A stretch of 64,000 nt of DNA, from NCBI GenBank assembly GCA_023459495.1, contig JAEWTL010000013.1, positions 310,001 through 374,000 of the forward strand, read 5' to 3'. The position numbers and the translations under genes are program-made. Positions 1 through 7,747 of the stretch are shown here, in pieces (the stretch's first letter is position 1; each line of letters opens with the position of its first letter). The notes beneath the pieces were generated by a model. The model ran no database searches. It was not told the DNA's origin and was given only the letters and a program-made list of their open reading frames with translations. The DNA is from Bacillota bacterium (GTDB lineage: Bacteria; Bacillota; Clostridia; Christensenellales; SZUA-584).

Positions 1-498
1 TTCGAATGTAAAGCCAAAGTCGTCAAAAATGATCAACTTTCCTTTCATATCTTTGAATGAATAGAGCGCATCAATGACGACACCGGAATACATGTTGCCG
101 TCAAACCGTCCGATATCGCCCACCACCAGCACCGCCGCCTGCCGAAATGGCATGAGCGTATCAGTACGAGTAAAACCATCCACATAGCCGACAGCGCGCG
201 CCGAAGCATCCCACTGTTTTACATTTTCGTTGTTGGTAATGGCCGAAAAATCAAAGCTGCCGATCATGTCGTGCAGCCCTTCATCATATACAGACTCGTC
301 GGGATAATCCGCGCCCATATATTCCAGCAGCCCGATCGTCGTATATTCCGCTTCGCATTGATTCAGATAAGAGCCCACGGAAATCCAAACATTCAGTCCA
401 AGGCTGAAGGCAACGGTCAGAATGCAGATTAATAAAAAGAAAAGCGCGGATTTTGCGCCGGAACGGGTTATATTTTTAATGCTGTTGATAAAAATCAT
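1..498 (-). CDS. FtsX/MacB-like ABC transporter permease, N-terminal part (runs off window)
   Basis: Read on the minus strand from an ATG at 498, this frame stays open for 166 codons to the window edge, so the C-terminus is missing. An AAGGA Shine-Dalgarno lies 8 nt upstream of the ATG. A basic start is followed by one strong membrane segment (about residues 17-40) and then a long polar extracellular-type region. That order is the layout of MacB/FtsX-type permeases, in which a large periplasmic or surface domain follows the first helix. No partner ATPase is visible because it would lie beyond the left edge. The family call rests on topology rather than on a catalytic motif, so it is moderate. 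A lipoprotein-export or antibiotic-efflux permease are both possible. Confidence 0.55.
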   Translation of the reverse strand, partial: MIFINSIKNITRSGAKSALFFLLICILTVAFSLGLNVWISVGSYLNQCEAEYTTIGLLEYMGADYPDESVYDEGLHDMIGSFDFSAITNNENVKQWDASARAVGYVDGFTRTDTLMPFRQAAVLVVGDIGRFDGNMYSGVVIDALYSFKDMKGKLIIFDDFGFTFE

Positions 499-528
499 GG
501 CTGAAGTCCTTCATTACCGGTCACACTA

Positions 529-557
529 AAAATAACACACTTGGCTGAATATGTCAA
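529..557 (-). promoter_or_regulatory. Sigma-A-type promoter for the FtsX-like permease
   Basis: On the minus strand TTGACA (557-552) is followed by a 17-nt spacer and TATTTT (534-529). It sits about 30 nt upstream of the permease start at 498. Confidence 0.6.
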
Positions 558-604
558 CTTAGCGTACACACTCACAGCCGCGTCCCCAATAAATTTACTA
601 AAAA

Positions 605-626
605 TAAAAAGAGCCGCAAGGCTCCT
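605..626 (-). terminator. Rho-independent terminator of tlp
   Basis: GAGCC/GGCTC stem with a GCAA-type loop (611-624), followed on the minus strand by a T-rich tract. It starts about 20 nt after the tlp stop codon. Confidence 0.7.
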
Positions 627-644
627 TTTATTTACCTCTGATAC

Positions 645-884
645 TTATTTCTTGCGATCCTTCGAATGCGCTTCGTCGCGTATCTCGCGGCGGAAGCCAT
701 CCAGCGATGTTTTCCTGCGGTCATTCTTGTCCTTCAGTTCCTGCTTCGTTTTGCTGTTCGAAGTCTTGGCGATCATCTCGTCCGCAGCCTCCATGTTGCG
801 GATGGTCGAGTTGATGTTCTTTTGCAAATGCTCCACGTTATCCCGTCGATCGTCGGGATTTGGTTTATTCCTGCGCTTGGGCAT
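645..884 (-). CDS. tlp: Small acid-soluble spore protein, Tlp family
   Basis: A 79-residue, highly charged protein without cysteine or membrane segments. The family-typical order is present: a DDRRDNVEHLQ segment near residues 11-21, a central NMEAADEMIA helix, and a terminal RREIRDEA. Tlp proteins are minor spore proteins made in the forespore. The length fits the family (about 70-80 aa). The start is an ATG at 884 preceded by GGAGGG. The gene stands alone between a forespore-type promoter (911-939) and its own terminator (605-626), as expected for a sporulation-specific monocistron. This gene is the strongest evidence that the organism forms endospores. Confidence 0.9.
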   Translation of the reverse strand: MPKRRNKPNPDDRRDNVEHLQKNINSTIRNMEAADEMIAKTSNSKTKQELKDKNDRRKTSLDGFRREIRDEAHSKDRKK

Positions 885-910
885 GGCCTTCCCTCCTTGA
901 ATGATGGTAC

Positions 911-939
911 TAGTATGCCGCGGTGTAAATGGATTATAC
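911..939 (-). promoter_or_regulatory. Putative sigma-G (forespore) promoter of tlp
   Basis: On the minus strand GTATA (939-935), a 17-nt spacer and CATACTA (917-911). This fits the SigG/SigF pattern (GNATR, then CATNNTA) rather than the housekeeping pattern. It leaves a leader of about 20-25 nt with GGAGGG before the tlp ATG. Confidence 0.6.
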
Positions 940-975
940 TCGGATTTTAGACCTCACCCGTTTACCTGATTACAG

Positions 976-999
976 AAAAAGCCCTCCGTGAAGGAGGGC
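976..999 (-). terminator. Terminator of the XRE/ABC-2 operon
   Basis: GCCCTCC/GGAGGGC stem (981-999) followed on the minus strand by TTTTT. It lies 14 nt beyond the permease stop codon. Confidence 0.85.
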
Positions 1000-1012
1000 T
1001 TTCGTGTTCAGC

Positions 1013-1825
1013 TTATACCGCAAAGTCCTTTTTCCGGTATACTCCGTAGGCAATACCCGCCGAAGCGGCCATGATCGCAAGGCAGATAACCACATTGAGA
1101 GCATCGATGCCTCCCACCACCACTTCGTTGGGAATAAAGTAGTTGCTGGGCGATACCCATTTCAGGAAATTAATCACGCCTGTCATCGCAGGGATGCTGC
1201 CGAGGATATACAGCAGGAAGTACAATCCGACTGCCATGGATGCCGCATGCCTCGCCTTCTTCAAAAAAACCGAAGCCGCAAACCCAAGGAACAGATACGT
1301 ATAGCCTGCAAGCATGCCGCCCAGCAACACCGTTTTGACGGGCGTGACGAGATCCATCAGCGACAGGCCACTCGGTTTCACGCCGACGCATGTCAGCACC
1401 GAAGCGATGCTCAGGGCGGCGTAGAACACAAGATACGATACGCAGGCCGAGGCCAGCTTTGCTGATACAATCTGCGTGCGTCTTCTGGGCTGTGCGTACA
1501 GAAACTCGATCGTACCTTCGCTTTCTTCACGCGAGAGCGTGGTGAATCCCAACGTTGCGCCATATATGCAGGACGCCATCATTATAATCTGGAACATATA
1601 CGCAAAGTACTGCGGCAGATCCCGGATATCCTTGCCTTCCATATGCAGCGCGGCCACCATCTCCTGAGGCAGCGACGCCAGTTTGGCATTCATCAGGGCC
1701 AGCATATCAGACTGCATCATGCTGGGGTACAGTGCCGTAATCAGCGCGGATACCACCGCGATTGCTCCCGACCAGATCAGCAGCACTTTCAGGTTGCGTC
1801 TGAAATCCATTTTAAACTGATTCAT
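1013..1825 (-). CDS. ABC-2 type transporter permease
   Basis: A 270-residue integral membrane protein with about six hydrophobic segments (near residues 14-35, 70-95, 125-150, 160-185, 195-215 and 240-262). Between the second and third segments lies a cytosolic loop containing EESEGTIEFLYAQPRRR, the coupling-type stretch seen in ABC-2 exporters (SREE..GT.E.L...P). It forms the membrane half of an exporter with the ATPase encoded 12 nt upstream. It is the last gene of a four-gene operon started by an XRE regulator and ended by the terminator at 976-999. Substrate unknown; related cassettes act in drug or lantibiotic efflux and envelope stress. Confidence 0.85.
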   Translation of the reverse strand: MNQFKMDFRRNLKVLLIWSGAIAVVSALITALYPSMMQSDMLALMNAKLASLPQEMVAALHMEGKDIRDLPQYFAYMFQIIMMASCIYGATLGFTTLSREESEGTIEFLYAQPRRRTQIVSAKLASACVSYLVFYAALSIASVLTCVGVKPSGLSLMDLVTPVKTVLLGGMLAGYTYLFLGFAASVFLKKARHAASMAVGLYFLLYILGSIPAMTGVINFLKWVSPSNYFIPNEVVVGGIDALNVVICLAIMAASAGIAYGVYRKKDFAV

Positions 1826-1837
1826 ACCTGCACCTCC

Positions 1838-2701
1838 TTAATTGTAGTAGGACATAAAGATGTCCGAGAGCTTTTCATCCTCCACGAGGAGATCCTTTGC
1901 ATCCATCGCGGACAGCAGCGCAAGCAGGCCGCGCATATCGTTCGAGCGCCAGGTGAACACGACGCTTTCCGGTGTTTCGGACACAATATTCACCGTCTCG
2001 CTCTTCTTATCCGGCAGCTTTCCGCCAAACACCGTCACCTTTTTGCCCTGTGTCGCAGCCATCTCGCGGATCGTGCGCACATCCACGATCTTGCCCTCAC
2101 GGATGATCGCCACGCGGTCACACAGCGTCTGTACCTCGTCGAGGTTGTGGCTGGATAGGAACACCGTGCATCCTTTGGCCTGCTGCTCTCGCAGCGCGGT
2201 AAACAGCGTCTGACGCATCAGCGGGTCCAGCCCGTTCGTGGGCTCATCGAGTATCAGCAGCTTCGGGCTGCTTTGAAGCGCAGCCGCCAGCGCCACCTTT
2301 TTTTTGTTGCCGGAGGACAGTGCTCCGACCTTCTTCTTCGGCTCCAGTTCGAACCGGCTGATCCATTCCCCGGTATCCGCGCTGCCCTTGTGAAAACGTG
2401 CGGCGTAATCGAGCAGTTCCTGTACCGTCAGGTCTTCATAATACCGGATCTCGCTGGGTACATAACCCGTCTGCGCTTTGATCCTGTGCGATTCCGTCGC
2501 GCAGTCCAGCCCAAGAACTTTTGCACTGCCTTTAGTGGGATAGATAAAGTTAAGCAGCGTTTTGATCGTCGTAGACTTTCCCGCGCCGTTCGGGCCGATG
2601 AAGCCGTAGATCTCCCCTTCGTTAACGGATATGCTCACGTCCATGATGCCCCGGTTTTTGCCGTAATACTTCGTCAGACTCTTGGTTTCAATGGCAGTCA
2701 A
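1838..2701 (-). CDS. ABC-2 type transporter ATP-binding protein
   Basis: 287 residues. Walker A GPNGAGKST (about residues 38-46), an LSSGNKKKVALA signature (canonical LSGGQ altered to LSSGN), Walker B LLILDEPTNGLD and the switch SSHNLDE follow in order. A C-terminal tail of about 80 residues ends in FMSYYN, as in exporters that pair with ABC-2 permeases. The open frame extends to 3013 without a start signal. I chose TTG at 2701 because GGAGGGGG lies about 6 nt upstream and the family-typical N-terminus begins there. The upstream in-frame extension is low-complexity antisense of the neighbouring membrane gene. Confidence 0.85.
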   Translation of the reverse strand: MTAIETKSLTKYYGKNRGIMDVSISVNEGEIYGFIGPNGAGKSTTIKTLLNFIYPTKGSAKVLGLDCATESHRIKAQTGYVPSEIRYYEDLTVQELLDYAARFHKGSADTGEWISRFELEPKKKVGALSSGNKKKVALAAALQSSPKLLILDEPTNGLDPLMRQTLFTALREQQAKGCTVFLSSHNLDEVQTLCDRVAIIREGKIVDVRTIREMAATQGKKVTVFGGKLPDKKSETVNIVSETPESVVFTWRSNDMRGLLALLSAMDAKDLLVEDEKLSDIFMSYYN

Positions 2702-2715
2702 TGCAATCCCCCTCC

Positions 2716-3120
2716 TTAATACTTCCTGTACAGGAAGAACGTCGTCATTTTCACCGTTCCCCACACGATTATCGTGTAGATGAACACGATCAGCACGGCC
2801 CATTCCATGAGCAGGCTGACCAGCACCAGCATGAAAGGCACAAGCGAGATTGCGACCAGACCGCCCGCAGCCAGCGCCTTCAGCAGCACCATCTGCTCCA
2901 ACTCGTCGCTCGCCATATCGTTGTCCTTTTTCAGCCAGCGGAACATCACCCAGATCATCACCGGCATGATCACAAAGCCCACGCAGCAGACGATCCGCAG
3001 CAGGAGCTGCCACCTCTCATCAGGAACATAGCCCGATGCAAGCAATATCGCCGCGAGAACCAGTTCTCCGATCGCGATCAAATAGACCAGATACACCTTT
3101 CTCAGCTTATTTTTCTTCAT
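2716..3120 (-). CDS. Four-helix membrane protein of unknown function, XRE-partner type
   Basis: 134 residues with four hydrophobic segments (about 10-30, 44-64, 83-103 and 107-127) and basic ends. Small proteins of this kind often sit between a YgzP-like XRE regulator and an ABC-2 exporter in Firmicutes, but I cannot name the domain. ATG at 3120 overlaps the end of the regulator gene by 14 nt, and the ATPase TTG start lies 14 nt beyond the stop codon, so the four genes are probably co-translated. An in-frame ATG at 3132 has no properly spaced Shine-Dalgarno. Confidence 0.65.
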   Translation of the reverse strand: MKKNKLRKVYLVYLIAIGELVLAAILLASGYVPDERWQLLLRIVCCVGFVIMPVMIWVMFRWLKKDNDMASDELEQMVLLKALAAGGLVAISLVPFMLVLVSLLMEWAVLIVFIYTIIVWGTVKMTTFFLYRKY

Positions 3121-3322
3121 TTCTCTCACCATCCTCAAAGATAAATATATCCTCGATTGCACACCCGAATACCTTTGACAAGGCGTAGGCCAGTCCGATA
3201 GACGGATCGTACTTGCCGGTTTCAATGGCGTTGATCGCCTGCCTTGAGACACCTGTACGTCCAGCCAGTTCTGCCTGTGTCAGCCCCATCGCCTCGCGCT
3301 TCTCGCGCACCCGGTTTTTCAA
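3107..3322 (-). CDS. XRE-family HTH transcriptional regulator (YgzP-like)
   Basis: 71 residues, almost entirely a Cro/C1-type helix-turn-helix: GLTQAELAGRTGVSRQAINA (about residues 13-32) followed by IETGKYDPSIGLAYAL. The C-terminus is short and acidic. An ATG at 3331 directly abuts the AAAGGGG ribosome-binding site. The TTG at 3322 has about 8-9 nt spacing and gives the usual length and MKNRxREKRE start, so I prefer it. It is the first gene of the exporter operon and probably autoregulates: two near-identical 14-mers flank its promoter (3347-3360 and 3390-3403). Confidence 0.85.
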   Translation of the reverse strand: MKNRVREKREAMGLTQAELAGRTGVSRQAINAIETGKYDPSIGLAYALSKVFGCAIEDIFIFEDGERNEEK

Positions 3323-3346
3323 GGCGATCATCCCCTTTCGTGTAAG

Positions 3347-3403
3347 GTTTACTTTACATCCATTATAGCAAACCGCATTGCGTTGTCAAGTATACTTTAC
3401 ATC
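3347..3403 (-). promoter_or_regulatory. Promoter of the XRE/ABC-2 operon with paired operator repeats
   Basis: Minus strand: TTGACA (3389-3384), 16-nt spacer, TATAAT (3367-3362). A 14-bp sequence occurs at 3390-3403 (adjacent to the -35) and again at 3347-3360 (around the start point), 13 of 14 bases identical and 43 bp apart, about four helical turns. Each contains the core ACTTTACATC. This suits a dimeric XRE repressor that bridges or covers the promoter; the binding itself is inferred. Confidence 0.75.
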
Positions 3404-3440
3404 AAAATCAAAAAAATGAACTTCCACTATTATTCTAATG

Positions 3441-3469
3441 AAAAAGAGCTGCCTTACAAAGCAGCTCTT
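3441..3469 (-). terminator. Terminator of the LCP gene
   Basis: Perfect AAGAGCTGC/GCAGCTCTT stem (3444-3452 and 3461-3469), T-tract on the minus strand. Confidence 0.8.
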
Positions 3470-3547
3470 CGTTTGTATAATTGTGTGCTTTTCTCGAGAA
3501 CTCACCCGGCTTTCCGTTTGCAGTTTGACGACGGCATATGCCGCCGT

Positions 3548-4909
3548 TCAGGACGAAGCGAGTGTTTCCGGTGTTTCCACTTCGGATGATGCTTCCGATG
3601 GTTCCTCTTCGGATGATGTCTCCGCCTCTGTATCGGAAGGTGTTTGGGATGGATCGCCAGTGACAGCTGGTTCTTCCGTTGGCGTAGGGTCGGCAGTGGG
3701 CGTCTTTGTCGGTTGCTCCTCCTCATCACCATTACCCGCATGATCAAAATTGGCCGACTTATCCGCCTTCACATAGTTTATGTCATGCTTAGTGTCGGGA
3801 GCGATATCAATTCCAAATATCTGCTTGACAAGATCCGATTTGGCTTGCTGATCCAGCAGATAGTAGTAGACTTTGTATGCCCAATGATATTCACCCTTCA
3901 ATACATACTGTCCAATATCGTCTAAATCGTTAAAGCTCTGGGCAAACACTGCCAGCGCACAGATCTGTTCGAATGACAGATTGGTATACACCATATCATT
4001 CACTGCTTTATATATCTGTGGAATATCCGCTATTCTCCCGCTGCTTTTCAGCTGCTGGAATACCGCCACAAGAAACTTCTGCTGGCGCTTTTGCCGCTCA
4101 ACGTCCATATTGTCAGTGACGCCCTTGCGCGTACGACAGTAAGCCAGCGCTTCCTCGCCGTCAAGCAGCTGATAACCGGGATGAAGCGTAGTACCGTCGA
4201 GCGCCACCTCTATGTCAACATCGTAATATATACCGCCAATCGCGTCCACGACTCCTTTCAGACCGTCCATGTTAGCCGCCACATAATAATCGACCGGAAC
4301 GCCAAGCACGCCGCTGATGGTGTCGCATGCATTCAGAAAGCCGCTGTCGCAAAGACCTCCGCCAAAGTACGCTGCCGCGTTTACCTTATAGCGCGAGCCG
4401 GTTGCATTGGTCACAGTCACGTAGCTATCCCGCGGGACCGTAATCATATCTACCTGTTTTGCTTTAAAGTCGATGCTCACCAGCAGCATCGTATCCGTGC
4501 GGAAATCTACCCTGTCGCTTTCCAGCCGCTGTTGATTGCTGTCCATGCCCAAAACAAGAATGTTGACACGATCCGTATTGAACTCCTCGTCCACATTCGC
4601 AACAGCGCTTGCGCTTGTGCTTCCCGGCGACGCCGAACGACCGCTAGTTTCCTCCGTGGCCTGCACATTCGGCCCGCCGCCAAACGCGGCCTGCGGATTG
4701 AAAAATATGCGGTATGCAGACAACCCCACGCAGACCAGTACCGCCGCCAAAACCGCTATCAGGCTATAGATCAGTATCCTTTTACGTTTCAGACGACTAC
4801 GTATTTTCGCACTCACATACCGCGACTTTTCTGGGTGCTCAATCTTCTGCCGGAGGTCCGGTGGCAAGTCCACTCTTTGAGCCTTAAATCTTTTAATCTT
4901 ATGCTTCAC
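3548..4909 (-). CDS. LytR-CpsA-Psr (LCP) family cell-wall ligase
   Basis: 453 residues. A basic cytosolic start is followed by one membrane anchor (about 45-67) and a Ser/Ala linker. The LCP domain follows, with RTDTMLLVSID, ITVPRDSYV and the arginine-rich YCRTRKG...ERQKRQQ. LCP enzymes transfer polyprenyl-linked wall polymers such as teichoic acids onto peptidoglycan, outside the membrane. The C-terminus is a low-complexity tail of Pro/Thr/Glu/Ser, probably an extended wall-spanning segment. GTG at 4909 is preceded by GGAAGG with 9-nt spacing; an upstream ATG at 4957 lacks a ribosome-binding site and overlaps the promoter. The gene is monocistronic. Which polymer it ligates cannot be read from the sequence. 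Confidence 0.9.
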   Translation of the reverse strand: MKHKIKRFKAQRVDLPPDLRQKIEHPEKSRYVSAKIRSRLKRKRILIYSLIAVLAAVLVCVGLSAYRIFFNPQAAFGGGPNVQATEETSGRSASPGSTSASAVANVDEEFNTDRVNILVLGMDSNQQRLESDRVDFRTDTMLLVSIDFKAKQVDMITVPRDSYVTVTNATGSRYKVNAAAYFGGGLCDSGFLNACDTISGVLGVPVDYYVAANMDGLKGVVDAIGGIYYDVDIEVALDGTTLHPGYQLLDGEEALAYCRTRKGVTDNMDVERQKRQQKFLVAVFQQLKSSGRIADIPQIYKAVNDMVYTNLSFEQICALAVFAQSFNDLDDIGQYVLKGEYHWAYKVYYYLLDQQAKSDLVKQIFGIDIAPDTKHDINYVKADKSANFDHAGNGDEEEQPTKTPTADPTPTEEPAVTGDPSQTPSDTEAETSSEEEPSEASSEVETPETLASS

Positions 4910-4945
4910 AGTCTGTTGCCTTCCGTTTTTTAATATACAGCCTTT

Positions 4946-4954
4946 ATTATAACA
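4946..4954 (-). promoter_or_regulatory. Extended -10 promoter of the LCP gene
   Basis: Minus strand TGTTATAAT (4954-4946) about 40 nt before the GTG start; no good -35 is visible at the usual spacing. Confidence 0.5.
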
Positions 4955-5022
4955 CAAACGGTAAATTTTCCATAACTATATAGTTAAAATACATCGACTG
5001 ATTTTTTGGCTCGGGCAGCAGT

Positions 5023-5051
5023 AAAAAAGAGCCGCCATAGAGCAGCTCTTT
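5023..5051 (-). terminator. Terminator of the long sugar operon
   Basis: AAAGAGC/GCTCTTT stem with a small internal mismatch, then six T on the minus strand, 20 nt after the deoC stop. Confidence 0.75.
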
Positions 5052-5072
5052 CCTTTGGTTTGATTATCAGGT

Positions 5073-5744
5073 TTACGCACTTTTCCCCGAAAGCTCACCG
5101 CAAATTTCCGGAGTGGAGTAATATCCGACGCCGATCCTTTTTACACCCATCTCCACATACATTTTCGCGGTTGCAAGGTCGTGTACACCGCCCGCGGGCT
5201 TTACCTTGATGCGGCCCTGCGCGGCATCAAGCATCACTTTGATTGCGTGGGGATTGGCACCTGCGCCGACGAATCCGGTGGACGATTTCACATAATCCGC
5301 CCCGGCCCTGATGCAAACCTGCACCGCTTTTGCGATCTGCTCATCATTCAGCTGGCTGATTTCGAGTATCACCTTTACGATGACGTTCTTTTCGTGCGCT
5401 TTGACAACCACGCGGCGAATCTCATCCTCCACCACTTTCCACTCTCCCGAGCGAGCATAGGCATGATTCATCACCACGTCGATGTCGTCCACACCCATTG
5501 CAGCGTACAGCGCGGTCTGATCCTCCTTGGCCTGAGCACCACCCGTGCCGTGCGGAAAGTCCACAACGGTACAGACACCGGTGCGCGTGCCAGCGCACAT
5601 CTGCTTGGCAAGCTCGATATCGCAGGGACGGATGCATACCGTCGCCACCTCATAATCGATACCCATCTGTATTGCCTTTTTAACTTCTTCTACCGTAAAC
5701 TCCGGTTTCAATATCGCATGATCCAAATACCGATTGATTTCCAT
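5073..5744 (-). CDS. deoC: Deoxyribose-phosphate aldolase
   Basis: 223 residues, a TIM-barrel class I aldolase that cleaves 2-deoxyribose 5-phosphate to acetaldehyde and glyceraldehyde 3-phosphate. Visible active-site elements: Asp89 in DDIDVVMN, the Schiff-base lysine Lys153 in YVKSSTGF and the second lysine Lys182 in KPAGGVH. All match the DERA pattern, and the length is that of the bacterial enzyme. It is the last gene of the operon that starts at the binding protein (15796), next to two PfkB kinases, so it probably splits the phosphorylated sugar made there. A related deoxy- or keto-sugar phosphate could be the true substrate. Confidence 0.9.
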   Translation of the reverse strand: MEINRYLDHAILKPEFTVEEVKKAIQMGIDYEVATVCIRPCDIELAKQMCAGTRTGVCTVVDFPHGTGGAQAKEDQTALYAAMGVDDIDVVMNHAYARSGEWKVVEDEIRRVVVKAHEKNVIVKVILEISQLNDEQIAKAVQVCIRAGADYVKSSTGFVGAGANPHAIKVMLDAAQGRIKVKPAGGVHDLATAKMYVEMGVKRIGVGYYSTPEICGELSGKSA

Positions 5745-5783
5745 TATAAATTCCTCTGTCCTTTCCTTGTTGCGTGCGTGATG

Positions 5784-6722
5784 TCATTGACGTTCTTCAA
5801 TAAAGTGGGCTACCTCCTCAGCAGTTGGCAGCGAGGGCTGCGAGCCCATCCGCGATGCGGTGAGCGCACCGGCTGCGTTGCCATAACGCAAAGCCGCATT
5901 GACATCCTCGCCCTGTGCGATTTTGATGGCGAACGCCGCATTGAACGCATCGCCTGCCGCAGTGGAGTCCAGCGCCTTGACTGGGTACGGGGGTACAACG
6001 AAGCTTTCGCTGCCATTGCTGTAAAGCGCACCATTTGCGCCCAGCGTGATGACGAGCCGCTTTGCTCCCATCTCATGAAAGCGCTTTGCCGCCGCCTGCC
6101 GCCATGCCTCCGGCTCCATATCCGCCTGATACAGGCCGGTAAAGAACTCGCACTCGGTTTCATTAGGCGTCATGTAATCGGCCATCTTAAAATAGGAATC
6201 CGGTATCTTCCTCGCGGGCGCGGGATTGAGTACCGTCTTAACCCCTGCTTCATGGCATATGGCGAGGGCGGTTTCGATCGCCTCCGCATTCACCTGCAGC
6301 TGCGAGATGAACACATCCGCGCTGCGGATAACATCCGCCATGGCGGTGATCTCCTCGGGCCGGATATGCTCGTTGGCCAGCGGCACAACAACGATCGCGT
6401 TGCTGCCATCCCGCGCGATTTGTACGCAGTCCGTGCCGGTCGGCACCTCTTTATCCACGATTACGCAGTCCGTGTTGACGCCGCTTTCCTTCAGGCTTCG
6501 GATCAGAAAGTCTCCGCGTTCATCCGCGCCGACCTTGCCGATCATGATCGTTTCCGCGCCGAGCCGGGCAGCCTCTACCGCCTGATTGGCGCCTTTTCCG
6601 CCTGAATAGAACCCGTTGGCATAACCGGTAATGGTCTCACCCCTGCGCGGAAGCCGGTCCGCCCATACGAAACAGTCGTAGAGGATATCCCCCAATATGA
6701 CAACGCGCACTTTACCGTTCAT
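5784..6722 (-). CDS. PfkB-family carbohydrate kinase (ribokinase-like)
   Basis: 312 residues with the PfkB signatures: GGKGANQA (41-48), the NPAPA and TPNETE segments, and a C-terminal DSTAAGDAFN anion-hole/catalytic motif. The last is a variant of DTTGAGD with Thr-Gly changed to Thr-Ala but the catalytic Asp kept. It transfers phosphate from ATP to a sugar hydroxyl in the cytosol. The stop is 9 nt before... the deoC side lies 39 nt downstream, and the cupin gene ends 9 nt upstream, so it is in the same operon. It is a clear paralogue of the kinase at 7748-8689. Two kinases in one operon suggest two substrates or two phosphorylation steps. Confidence 0.88.
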   Translation of the reverse strand: MNGKVRVVILGDILYDCFVWADRLPRRGETITGYANGFYSGGKGANQAVEAARLGAETIMIGKVGADERGDFLIRSLKESGVNTDCVIVDKEVPTGTDCVQIARDGSNAIVVVPLANEHIRPEEITAMADVIRSADVFISQLQVNAEAIETALAICHEAGVKTVLNPAPARKIPDSYFKMADYMTPNETECEFFTGLYQADMEPEAWRQAAAKRFHEMGAKRLVITLGANGALYSNGSESFVVPPYPVKALDSTAAGDAFNAAFAIKIAQGEDVNAALRYGNAAGALTASRMGSQPSLPTAEEVAHFIEERQ

Positions 6723-6731
6723 GGTGTACCC

Positions 6732-7172
6732 TTACTTGCCCTGAAGTCTTTTTTCGGTGTACTGTTCGTCAATATTCGCAACGCTCGTGCCCCAGGCTTC
6801 CTTGCGCGCGAAGTATACGCCATTCTGCTCCTGCTTTGGCCAGAGCGTAAACAGTACAAACGGCTTGCTGCTACGCCGATTGTCAATCCAATGGAATACG
6901 TGCGGCGGGATCACGATGATGTCGCCGTTCTTCACCGGAATGGGCTCGTCGTCGAGCACCACATCGGCGTTCTCACAGCTCACCATGTAATAGATTTCCG
7001 TCTCCTCATGTGCGCCGCCTTCGGTGCGGCAGCCCGCTTTGAGCGTGCCTTCATTGATGTTGATGATCTGCATGCCGGCCATTTCGTCGCCCGTCAGCAT
7101 CTTAGAGCTGTACGTGTCATCGCATACGAACGGCTTTACATTCTCCGAGTTCACCAGTCTCCAGTTTTTCAT
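6732..7172 (-). CDS. Cupin-domain protein
   Basis: 146 residues forming one small beta-barrel cupin. Motif 1 is reduced to GGAHEETEIYYMV, with one His and the Glu. Motif 2 is GDIIVIPPHVFHWI, with the closing His. At least three metal ligands are therefore possible. Single-domain cupins in sugar operons are isomerases, epimerases or sugar sensors; nothing here decides between these. It starts 38 nt after the end of the discoidin-like gene and ends 9 nt before the PfkB kinase. A KQEQNGVYFARKEAWG segment follows the barrel. Function unknown. Confidence 0.75.
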   Translation of the reverse strand: MKNWRLVNSENVKPFVCDDTYSSKMLTGDEMAGMQIININEGTLKAGCRTEGGAHEETEIYYMVSCENADVVLDDEPIPVKNGDIIVIPPHVFHWIDNRRSSKPFVLFTLWPKQEQNGVYFARKEAWGTSVANIDEQYTEKRLQGK

Positions 7173-7209
7173 GATGATCGCTTCCTTTCAATCTTTATAT
7201 CCCTTGTTT

Positions 7210-7728
7210 TCAGGGATAAATTTTGATCTCGCTGGTTTCCGTCCAGGGGATGTCCGGGCCGGTGCCGTGATTCTCCACCAGATCGAACCGCAGGAATTTA
7301 GCTTCTATCGGCTTGTCGAGCAGAATCTCCTGCCACCCTTCGGCCTTTTCCATGTCCATGCGCTTCACAAAAGCCCACGGGACGTCGCCGATTTTGTCCT
7401 CCTTGCGCCGCAGTCTGCGCGGCTCGTCGGTAGCACTGTAATAGATGTCGATGGTCTTGGCGAGTTCCTCCAGAATGCTGATATCGAGCCCCACATTGCG
7501 GAAGATGCGGATGCGGCTCACCTTCTGCATCTCACCGAAAAAGCTTAATACCACATGCGCAGGCCCCAGCGTATTCGCACCCCAGGTGCCGCCGTTGCGC
7601 TCCGTATCATCGCGAATCAGGTTCACCACCCAGAACGTCGGATCGCTCTCCGTATGGCTCGCCCACTCGACGCGCGTATAATATGAACCGTCACTCCGCA
7701 GACCCAAAGGATACATTTCATTGCTCAT
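7210..7728 (-). CDS. Discoidin (F5/8 type C)-like protein
   Basis: 172 residues, no signal peptide. The ending KFLRFDLVENHGTGPDIPWTETSEIKIYP-type stretch (last 30 residues) is typical of galactose-binding jelly-roll domains of the F5/8 type C class; ISILEELAKTIDIYYS in the middle fits the same fold. Such domains usually bind glycans on secreted enzymes, so a free cytosolic copy in a sugar operon is odd. ATG at 7728 has GGAGG 8 nt upstream; the open frame extends further (to 7761) inside the upstream kinase gene. The stop codon of that kinase lies within the start region, so translation is probably coupled. Confidence 0.6.
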   Translation of the reverse strand: MSNEMYPLGLRSDGSYYTRVEWASHTESDPTFWVVNLIRDDTERNGGTWGANTLGPAHVVLSFFGEMQKVSRIRIFRNVGLDISILEELAKTIDIYYSATDEPRRLRRKEDKIGDVPWAFVKRMDMEKAEGWQEILLDKPIEAKFLRFDLVENHGTGPDIPWTETSEIKIYP

Positions 7729-7747
7729 GATTTGTTCCTCCTTTTCA

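Noticed and set aside
5181..6605. Long plus-strand frame across deoC and PfkB genes
   Set aside because: Spans two real genes on the other strand with clear catalytic motifs; no independent evidence.
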